A stretch of DNA of 64,000 nucleotides from Pseudomonadales bacterium (lineage in GTDB: Bacteria > Pseudomonadota > Gammaproteobacteria > Pseudomonadales > UBA5518): NCBI GenBank assembly GCA_024234165.1, contig JACKOP010000003.1, positions 1 through 64,000 on the forward strand. The letters are read 5' to 3'. Every line of letters starts with the position of its first letter. Within the stretch, counting starts at the first letter, position 1. The position numbers and the translations under genes are program-made. This document shows positions 57,677 to 64,000 of this stretch, in pieces. A model generated the notes under the pieces. That model saw only the letters and a list, made by a program, of their open reading frames with translations. It made no database searches and was not told the DNA's origin.

Positions 57677-58833
57677 GCGAATACGCGACTTTCACCTCGG
57701 AATCGGTTTCCGAGGGCCATCCCGACAAGATGGCGGACCAGATCTCGGACGCCATCCTCGACGCGATTCTGGACAAGGATCCGAACGCACGCGTCGCGGT
57801 CGAAACACTGGTCAAGACGGGCATGGCGATCGTCGCCGGCGAGGTGACCAGCAACACCTACGTGGATCTGGAGCCGCTGATCCGCCAGGTGATCCTCGAC
57901 ATCGGCTACGACAGCTCGGACGTCGGGTTCGACGGCGCCACCTGCGCGGTGCTGAACGCGATCGGCAAGCAGTCGCACGACATCGCGATCGGCGTCGACG
58001 CGACCGAAAGCAAGGAGCAGGGTGCCGGCGACCAGGGCCTGATGTTCGGCTACGCGTCGAACGAGACCGATGTGCTGATGCCGGCGCCGATCACCTACGC
58101 GCACCGGCTGATGCGCCAGCAGGCGGCCCTGCGCAGGAGCGGCGATCCACGGTGGCGGTGGCTGCGCCCCGACGCCAAGAGCCAGATCACGATCCGCTAC
58201 GACAATGGCCGACCGGTCGCCGTCGATGCGGTCGTCGTCTCGACACAGCACACCCCCGACATGGCACAGCAGAAACTGCGCGAACTGGTGATCGAAGGAA
58301 TCATCCGTCCGGTGCTGCCCGCCGAATGGCTGCACGCCGGGACCAGGTACCACGTGAATCCCACTGGCCAGTTCATCATCGGCGGCCCGCTCGGGGACTG
58401 CGGACTCACCGGGCGCAAGATCATCGTCGACAGCTACGGCGGGATGGCACGTCATGGCGGGGGCGCCTTCTCCGGCAAGGACCCGTCGAAGGTGGACCGC
58501 TCCGCCGCCTACGCAGGGCGCTACGTCGCGAAGAACCTGGTCGCGGCCGGACTGGCCGACCGCTGCGAGATCCAGGTGTCGTACGCGATAGGCCTTGCCG
58601 AACCGACCTCGATCTCGGTCAACACCTTCAATACCGGCAAACTGCCGGATGCCAGGATCATCGAGCTGATCCGCGAGCACTTCGACCTGCGTCCGCGCGG
58701 AATCACCGAGATGCTCGACCTGAAGCGCCCGATCTATCGCGCAACCGCAGCCTACGGGCATTTCGGCCGCGAGGAACCCGGCTTCACGTGGGAGCGCACC
58801 GACAAGGCTCCAGAACTCGCGAAGGCACTGTGA
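57673..58833 (+). CDS. metK: S-adenosylmethionine synthetase
   Basis: A 386-residue enzyme making SAM from methionine and ATP. Signature motifs are GHPDKMADQISDAILD, GAGDQGLMFGYA, GGMARHGGGAFSGKDPSKVD and the catalytic residues between them. Its start overlaps the ArsR gene. ahcY follows after 34 bases, too short for a SAH riboswitch. Confidence 0.97.
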   Translation: MSEYATFTSESVSEGHPDKMADQISDAILDAILDKDPNARVAVETLVKTGMAIVAGEVTSNTYVDLEPLIRQVILDIGYDSSDVGFDGATCAVLNAIGKQSHDIAIGVDATESKEQGAGDQGLMFGYASNETDVLMPAPITYAHRLMRQQAALRRSGDPRWRWLRPDAKSQITIRYDNGRPVAVDAVVVSTQHTPDMAQQKLRELVIEGIIRPVLPAEWLHAGTRYHVNPTGQFIIGGPLGDCGLTGRKIIVDSYGGMARHGGGAFSGKDPSKVDRSAAYAGRYVAKNLVAAGLADRCEIQVSYAIGLAEPTSISVNTFNTGKLPDARIIELIREHFDLRPRGITEMLDLKRPIYRATAAYGHFGREEPGFTWERTDKAPELAKAL

Positions 58834-58867
58834 TGCCGACGCCGACATACACCCGAGGAATCCGGAC

Positions 58868-60253
58868 ATGACTACTGCACAGCACGCCCCTGCCGACTAC
58901 AAGGTTGCCGATATCACGCTCGCGGCGTGGGGACGGCGCGAAATCGCGATCGCCGAGACCGAGATGCCGGCACTGATGGCCATCCGCGCCCGCTACCGCC
59001 ACAGCAAGCCGCTCGCCGGCGCACGCGTCCTCGGCTGCCTGCACATGACGATCCAGACCGCGGTACTGATCGAGACACTGGTCGAGCTCGGCGCCGAAGT
59101 GCGCTGGTCCTCGTGCAATATCTTTTCCACCCAGGACCATGCGGCAGCAGCAATCGCTGCGCGCGGGATCGCGGTCTACGCCTGGAAGGGCGAGACCGAG
59201 CAAGAGTACGACTGGTGCATCGAGCAGACGATCCTGAAGGACGGCAGGCCGTGGCCGGTCAACATGGTGCTCGACGACGGCGGCGATCTGACCGCGATCC
59301 TGCACCAGCGTTTCCCGCACCTGCTCGACCGCGTGCATGGCATCACCGAGGAAACGACGACCGGCGTACTGCGTCTGCAGGAAATGCTTCAGCAGGGCGC
59401 GCTGAAGGTGCCGGCGGTCAACGTGAACGACTCGGTGACCAAGTCGAAGAACGACAACAAGTACGGCTGCCGTCACAGCCTCAGCGACGCGATCAAGCGC
59501 GGCACCGATCATCTGCTGGCAGGCAAGAAGGCGCTGGTGATCGGCTACGGTGACGTCGGCAAGGGTTCTGCCCAGTCCTTGCGCCAGGAAGGCATGATCG
59601 TGCGCATCAGCGAGATCGATCCGATCTGCGCGATGCAGGCCTGCATGGACGGCTACGAAGTCGTGTCACCGTATATCGGTGGCAGCAACGACGCCAGCGC
59701 GGCCTGCGTCGACCGTGCGCTGCTCGGCCAAATCGACCTGGTCGTCACCGCAACCGGCAATCGCGACGTTTGCGATCGCCACATGCTGAGCGCACTGAAA
59801 TGTGGTGCGGTGGTATGCAACATCGGTCACTTCGACCACGAGATCGACACCGCCTTCATGCGCTGCGAGTGGGAGTGGGAAGAGGTGAAGCCGCAGGTGC
59901 ACCAGGTCTATCGCGACCGCGCCAGCAACGATCACCTGATCCTGCTTTCCGAAGGCCGGCTGGTGAACCTCGGCAACGCGACCGGACACCCGTCGCGCGT
60001 GATGGACGGCTCGTTCGCCAACCAGGTGCTGGCGCAAATCTATCTGTTCGAGCGTCGCTTCGCGGAGCTGGAACCGGAGATGAAGCCGTCGGCACTGCGC
60101 ATCGAGGTGCTGCCGAAGCGCCTCGACGAGGAGGTGGCGCGGCACATGGTCAGCGGATTCGGTGGCGTACTCACACGCCTCACACCGGAGCAGGCGGACT
60201 ATATCAAGGTGCCGGTCGACGGGCCGTTCAAGAACGAACAGTATCGTTACTGA
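58868..60253 (+). CDS. ahcY: S-adenosylhomocysteine hydrolase
   Basis: A 461-residue NAD-dependent enzyme splitting SAH into adenosine and homocysteine. It has SSCNIFSTQDHAAAAI, the NAD motif VIGYGDVGKGSAQSL, NVNDSVTKSKNDNKYGCRHS and the C-terminal PFKNEQYRY. It regenerates the methyl cycle with metK and metF. Confidence 0.97.
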   Translation: MTTAQHAPADYKVADITLAAWGRREIAIAETEMPALMAIRARYRHSKPLAGARVLGCLHMTIQTAVLIETLVELGAEVRWSSCNIFSTQDHAAAAIAARGIAVYAWKGETEQEYDWCIEQTILKDGRPWPVNMVLDDGGDLTAILHQRFPHLLDRVHGITEETTTGVLRLQEMLQQGALKVPAVNVNDSVTKSKNDNKYGCRHSLSDAIKRGTDHLLAGKKALVIGYGDVGKGSAQSLRQEGMIVRISEIDPICAMQACMDGYEVVSPYIGGSNDASAACVDRALLGQIDLVVTATGNRDVCDRHMLSALKCGAVVCNIGHFDHEIDTAFMRCEWEWEEVKPQVHQVYRDRASNDHLILLSEGRLVNLGNATGHPSRVMDGSFANQVLAQIYLFERRFAELEPEMKPSALRIEVLPKRLDEEVARHMVSGFGGVLTRLTPEQADYIKVPVDGPFKNEQYRY

Positions 60254-60262
60254 GGCACGGTG

Positions 60263-61108
60263 ATGACACGACCCCCCGCAGGCTTTCGGCTGAGCTGCGA
60301 ATACTTTCCGCCCAAGACAGCCGACGGGCGCGCGAAGCTGCTGGCCACGCACGAGGAGCTGAGCGTGCTCGCACCGGCATTCTCTTCGGTGACCTACGGT
60401 GCGGGCGGTTCGACGCGTGAGGCCACGCGTGACGTGGTGCTCGAACTGGCCCGCGGTGGCAATGCCATTGCACCGCACCTGTCGTTCGGCGGTGACGACG
60501 AATCGCTGGTTCTCGAGCTGCTGCAGACGTATCGCGACAACGGCATCCATCGACTGGTCGCCCTGCGCGGCGACCTGCCGTCGGGCGTGGGCGGCATGTC
60601 GCAACTGATCCACGCCAGCGAACTGGTGCGCTTCATCCGGCGGCACATGGGTGGGCATTTCACGGTCGAGGTCGCGGCATACCCCGAAATGCACCCGCAG
60701 GCGCGTGACTTCGCCAGTGACATACGCTTCCTGAAGCAGAAGTTCGACGCCGGCGCCGACAGCGGCATCACCCAGTTCTTCTACAACGCCGACGCCTATT
60801 TCCATTTCGTGCAGACCTGTCGCGCCGAGGGCATCGGAGAGCCGATCTACCCGGGCATCATGCCGATTCTGAACTACCAGAACCTCGCGCGCTTTGCGCA
60901 CAACTGCGGCGCGGAAATCCCGCGCTGGCTGCGCTGCCGGCTGGAATCGCTGCAGGACGACGAAACCGGAATGCGCGAGTTCGCCACCGGATTCGTCGGC
61001 GACCTGTGCCGTCGCCTGCTCGACGGTGGCGCGCCGGGACTGCACTTCTACACGATGAACCAGGCCGCCCCGACACTCGCGATCTGTCGCGCAGCCGGCC
61101 TGCTGTGA
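60263..61108 (+). CDS. metF: 5,10-methylenetetrahydrofolate reductase
   Basis: A 281-residue FAD-dependent TIM-barrel enzyme making 5-methyl-THF for methionine synthesis. It has CEYFPPKTADGRAKL, SVTYGAGGSTREATRD, ALRGDLPSG, GADSGITQFFYNADAYFHF and PGIMPILNYQNL. ATG 60263 was preferred over GTG 60260 for spacing to GAGG. Last gene of the methyl-cycle run. Confidence 0.95.
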   Translation: MTRPPAGFRLSCEYFPPKTADGRAKLLATHEELSVLAPAFSSVTYGAGGSTREATRDVVLELARGGNAIAPHLSFGGDDESLVLELLQTYRDNGIHRLVALRGDLPSGVGGMSQLIHASELVRFIRRHMGGHFTVEVAAYPEMHPQARDFASDIRFLKQKFDAGADSGITQFFYNADAYFHFVQTCRAEGIGEPIYPGIMPILNYQNLARFAHNCGAEIPRWLRCRLESLQDDETGMREFATGFVGDLCRRLLDGGAPGLHFYTMNQAAPTLAICRAAGLL

Positions 61109-61110
61109 CG

Positions 61111-61842
61111 ATGCGCATGCCGCGCCTGTTCATCGAGCAAGCGCTCGTCGCGGGCACGGAGATCACGCTGCACGACGCGCCAGCCCACTATGTGCGCAAC
61201 GTGCTGCGCCTCGAGCGTGGAAACACACTGAGCGTATTCGACGACAGCGGCAGCGAGTTCACGGCAGTACTGGCGGCCATCGAACGCCGCTCGTTGCGCC
61301 TCGCGCTCGGAAATGCACTCGCGGCTGCCACCGAAAGTCCGCTCAGCGTGCATCTCGGAATCGGTCTGGCGCGCGGTGAGCGCATGGACTGGACCGTGCA
61401 GAAGAGCACCGAACTGGGCGTGGCGACGATCACGCCCCTGTTGCTCGCGCGCTGCAACGCGAAACTCGACGCCGGTCGCGGCGACAACCGCTTGCGCCAC
61501 TGGCGGCAGGTGGCGATCGCTGCCTGCGAGCAGAGCGGACGCAGGCGCCTGCCGTCGATCGAGCCACCACTGCCGCTCGAGGACTGGTTCGCTGCCCGTG
61601 CCGACATGCCGGGACTGGTGCTGCACACCACCGGCAACGGCGCGCTGGTGGCTGATCCGCCACCCGGGGCGGTGCGCGTGCTGGTGGGTCCGGAAGGCGG
61701 GCTCGACCCGACGGAATTCACTCGCGCCTGCACGGCAGGGTTCAGTCCGTGGTCGCTGGGGCCGCGTGTGCTGCGCACCGAAACGGCTCCGGTCGCAGCG
61801 CTGGCGATCCTGCAGTACCTGTGGGGTGATCTGCGAGCCTGA
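61111..61842 (+). CDS. rsmE: 16S rRNA m3U1498 methyltransferase
   Basis: A 243-residue SPOUT-class methyltransferase. An N-terminal RNA-binding beta barrel (RMPRLFIEQAL, HYVRNVLRLERGN) is followed by the SPOUT knot with VLVGPEGGLDPTEF and SLGPRVLRTETAPVAAL. It methylates U1498 of 16S rRNA. It starts 2 bases after metF. Confidence 0.93.
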   Translation: MRMPRLFIEQALVAGTEITLHDAPAHYVRNVLRLERGNTLSVFDDSGSEFTAVLAAIERRSLRLALGNALAAATESPLSVHLGIGLARGERMDWTVQKSTELGVATITPLLLARCNAKLDAGRGDNRLRHWRQVAIAACEQSGRRRLPSIEPPLPLEDWFAARADMPGLVLHTTGNGALVADPPPGAVRVLVGPEGGLDPTEFTRACTAGFSPWSLGPRVLRTETAPVAALAILQYLWGDLRA

Positions 61843-61850
61843 AGAGGGTG

Positions 61851-62022
61851 GCGCAAAACGCCGTGAAGCGTGGGGCGATGCCTTGGTATCGGGGGGGCGT
61901 GTGCCGCAGGGATGCGGCACTCGAGCCTGCAGGGATGCATTTACGGCGTCCAACCGGTGCCAAGGCATCGTCCCGCGCTGCTCGCATCGACGGTCGGAGG
62001 CTTTTGCGACAGCCTCTAGGGG
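61851..62022. repeat. Dispersed hairpin repeat, copy 2 (well preserved)
   Basis: A 172-base intergenic element. Outer arms CGATGCCTTGG (61876-61886) and CCAAGGCATCG (61960-61970) are exact inverted repeats. An inner hairpin is GTGCCGCA (61901-61908) / TGCGGCAC (61913-61920). The segment 61853-61947 matches 2317-2413 in reverse. No transposase lies nearby; it resembles a non-autonomous hairpin repeat. Confidence 0.7.
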
Positions 62023-62047
62023 TGGCGCGCGTCCGGGTACGTTCGGC

Positions 62048-62524
62048 TCAGCGCTCGACGCTGCCGTATTGGCGCAGGGCCGCCTCCACCGCATCCAGAT
62101 CCGGTATCGCGCCATCCTGCCCGTGTACGCGCACCTTCATGCATTCGGTCCGTCCGGGCGTACGCTGCGGGTCGGGGTGCACGTCCGCAGCCGTCATCAG
62201 CAGCAGATGCGGCACGCCCTGCGCGAGGACCGCGTAGTTGCGCCATCTGCCACCATCACCGAGCGCGCTCATGATCACGATGCGCCCACCATGCCCGGTA
62301 TCGCTGAGCGCGCCGCCATTCAGCGCCTCGAAGCACAGCACCGGAATCGTCGTCTCGTGCCAATGCAGCATCCCGAGCAGCCACGCAGGTGCCCTCAGGG
62401 GCCGCACCAGATCGCGACGACGGATGATCTCGACCACCACCGCGCTCGGCACCACGAGCAATTCTTCTGCGAGCGGGACCAGCAGCGCGCTGAGATCATG
62501 CGACGAATGCTCGCTTGCCATCAT
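62048..62524 (-). CDS. CheW-like scaffold protein (ChpC-like)
   Basis: A 158-residue CheW-fold protein (LLVVPSAVVVEIIRRRDLVRPLRAPAWLLGMLHWHETTIPVLCFEALNG). It probably links the ChpA-type kinase to chemoreceptors in type IV pilus or surface signalling. The start overlaps the kinase stop. A second in-frame ATG follows directly. Confidence 0.82.
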   Translation of the reverse strand: MMASEHSSHDLSALLVPLAEELLVVPSAVVVEIIRRRDLVRPLRAPAWLLGMLHWHETTIPVLCFEALNGGALSDTGHGGRIVIMSALGDGGRWRNYAVLAQGVPHLLLMTAADVHPDPQRTPGRTECMKVRVHGQDGAIPDLDAVEAALRQYGSVER

Positions 62525-64000
62525 GCCGTGACCTCTTTTGGCGCCAGCAGCGCGCGTATCTGCTCGAGCAGCACCGACTCCTGGTAGGGCTTCCCGAGGT
62601 AAGCGTTCGCACCCAGCGCAAACGCGCGTTCACGATGCTTGTCGCCGGTGCGCGAGGTGATCATGACGATCGGCAGGTCGCGCAGCACATCGCTGAGCCG
62701 GACCTTGCTGATCACCTCGAAGCCATCCATATGCGGCATCTCGATGTCGAGGAGCATCACGTCAGGCACCTGTTCCTGCAGCTTCAACATCGCCTCGGCA
62801 CCGTCCTTCGCCGTGACCACCTGCATCCCTTCGCGCTCGAGGAAACGCGTCGTGACCTTGCGCACGGTCACCGAATCGTCGACCACCATGACCCGCGGCG
62901 GACGCTCGCCGTGACGCGGCGCCAGCACACGCGTGCCGCGCTCGTAGGCGGTGAAGCCACTGGCAGCGTCGGCGCGCAACATGGCCGGCAAATCGAGGAT
63001 CAATACCACCGAACCGTCGCCGAGCACGGTTGCACCGCTCAGCCCCGGAACCGTGCCGAACTGCGGGCCCAGGCTCTTCACCGCGATGTCGCGCGCTCCC
63101 AGCAGGCGATCGACCTCGACTGCCAGCGCCTGGCCGCCGCCGCGCACCAGCACCAGCGGCACGGTATCGCCGTCGATGCCGAGATCACGGTGCTCGTCGG
63201 GGTGCAGCACGGCACCGAGGTAGCGCACGCGATAGCCCTGACCGGCGTACTCCAGCAGCCGTTCATCCGCCGCGTACTGTGCGAGCTCGTCGACGCGCAG
63301 CCTCACCACGCCAGCCACGGTATTCAACGGCAGCGCATAGGTCTCCTGCCCGACACCGACCAGCAGCGCACGGTTCACCGACACGGTGAATGGCAGGCGC
63401 ACCACGAAACGCGTGCCCTCGGCCGGACGACTGTCGATCTCGAGCGAACCGCCCATCTGGCGGATCTCGCTGCTGACCACATCCATGCCAACGCCACGCC
63501 CGGAAATCTGGGTGACCGCGGTGGCCGTACTGAATCCCGGGTGCAGGATGAACTGCAACACGTCGTGGTCGCGCAGTTGCGCGACCGGATCCAGCAGTCC
63601 GCGCTCGATCGCCTTGCTGCGCACGGCCGCCAGATCCACGCCGCCGCCGTCGTCGGCAACCACGATCACCACGTCACCGCCGTCACGCGCGACATCGATA
63701 TGGATCTGTCCCGTCGTCGGCTTGTTGCGCTCGCGACGCCGGGCAGCAGCCTCGATGCCGTGATCGACGGCATTGCGCAACATATGCTCGAGCGGCGCCA
63801 TCACGCGCTCGAGGATGCCGCGATCGAGATCACCCCCAACATTGCCGACCACGAGTTCGACATCCTTGCCGAGTTCGCCTGCAACCTGGCGCACCAGGCG
63901 CTTGAGCCGCGGCACCACGCTCGAGAAGGGAACCATGCGCGAACGCATCAACCCTTCCTGCAACTGGCCGTTGAGGCGCCCCTGCTGGACCAGTACGGTC
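62521..64000 (-). CDS. ChpA/PilL-type hybrid sensor kinase, C-terminal part (partial)
   Basis: About 493 residues are present and the frame runs off the right edge. In order: the CheA dimerisation end (LMRSRMVPFSSVVPRLKRLVRQ), HATPase (LEHMLRNAVDHGIE, DDGGGVDL, GRGVGMDVV), a CheW-like domain (VNRALLVGVGQETYALPL) and a C-terminal receiver with phospho-Asp in VMLLDIEMPHMDGFEV. The layout is that of the ChpA/PilL kinase of type IV pilus chemosensory systems. The HPt domains should lie beyond the window. A CheW-like gene follows. Confidence 0.9.
   Translation of the reverse strand, partial: TVLVQQGRLNGQLQEGLMRSRMVPFSSVVPRLKRLVRQVAGELGKDVELVVGNVGGDLDRGILERVMAPLEHMLRNAVDHGIEAAARRRERNKPTTGQIHIDVARDGGDVVIVVADDGGGVDLAAVRSKAIERGLLDPVAQLRDHDVLQFILHPGFSTATAVTQISGRGVGMDVVSSEIRQMGGSLEIDSRPAEGTRFVVRLPFTVSVNRALLVGVGQETYALPLNTVAGVVRLRVDELAQYAADERLLEYAGQGYRVRYLGAVLHPDEHRDLGIDGDTVPLVLVRGGGQALAVEVDRLLGARDIAVKSLGPQFGTVPGLSGATVLGDGSVVLILDLPAMLRADAASGFTAYERGTRVLAPRHGERPPRVMVVDDSVTVRKVTTRFLEREGMQVVTAKDGAEAMLKLQEQVPDVMLLDIEMPHMDGFEVISKVRLSDVLRDLPIVMITSRTGDKHRERAFALGANAYLGKPYQESVLLEQIRALLAPKEVTA

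Noticed and set aside
58834..58867. SAH riboswitch before ahcY
   Set aside because: Only 34 bases separate metK and ahcY, too short for the known SAH riboswitch fold.

Overview
This window looks like a chromosomal segment of a GC-rich gammaproteobacterium. The evidence is gene content and order: 6S RNA sits between zapA and the 5-formyl-THF cyclo-ligase gene; UPF0149(ygfB)-pepP-ubiH-ubiI lie beside gcvH; rppH-ptsP are paired; and metF-ahcY-metK run next to tkt-epd-pgk-fba. The DUF6394/ion-channel pair, the DUF6316 protein and a monomeric isocitrate dehydrogenase suggest a Cellvibrionales/Halieaceae-like or related marine/environmental lineage. That placement is inference; no 16S gene is present.

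Layout. 0-2.2 kb: a rhomboid-like protein, a half-size CBS protein, a NYN-domain protein and a hexameric tyrosine-coordinated heme protein. 2.5-10.5 kb: an oxidative-stress block with a more AT-rich inserted module (thioredoxin-like protein, AhpD-like protein, cupin, NAD-dependent epimerase, Rrf2 regulator), then catalase and the NADP-dependent monomeric isocitrate dehydrogenase. 10.5-23.4 kb: housekeeping genes (ptsP, rppH, rlmI-like, gcvH, ubiI, ubiH, pepP, ygfB, zapB-like, zapA, 6S RNA, fau, ilvA, rpiA). 23.3-27 kb: the cbb3 oxidase operon ccoNOQP plus a small membrane protein. 27-34 kb: DUF488, an H-NS-like protein, a K+ channel-like pair, a CHAD-fumarylacetoacetase fusion, SixA-like and alpha/beta hydrolase genes. 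34-43.7 kb: tkt-epd-pgk and fba. These are separated by a cyclic-nucleotide-binding/rhodanese protein, a hipBA toxin-antitoxin pair, a fragment of an E2 acyltransferase gene, and the DUF6316 and SYLF proteins.

43.7-56.6 kb is a defence island inserted between tkt and the ArsR/metK-ahcY-metF operon. Its core is a type I restriction-modification operon (hsdM, hsdS, hsdR). It is interleaved with two AlbA/RecG-like putative DNA-binding proteins, a one-pass membrane protein and a DUF4143-type AAA ATPase. The inserted genes left scars: a second copy of the hsdM 3' tail lies just before hsdS, and a second copy of the hsdR 5' end lies just before the ATPase gene. One accessory gene is broken by an 11-bp tandem duplication whose removal would exactly restore the frame. 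Another carries six 21-bp in-frame repeats. This mosaic is the most unusual part of the window.

56.6-64 kb: the methyl cycle (ArsR-methyltransferase, metK, ahcY, metF), rsmE, a large hairpin-forming dispersed repeat that recurs near 2.3 kb, and the end of a chemotaxis/pilus ChpA-type hybrid kinase with its CheW-like partner. Many operons use ATGA or TGATG overlaps, so translational coupling is common.
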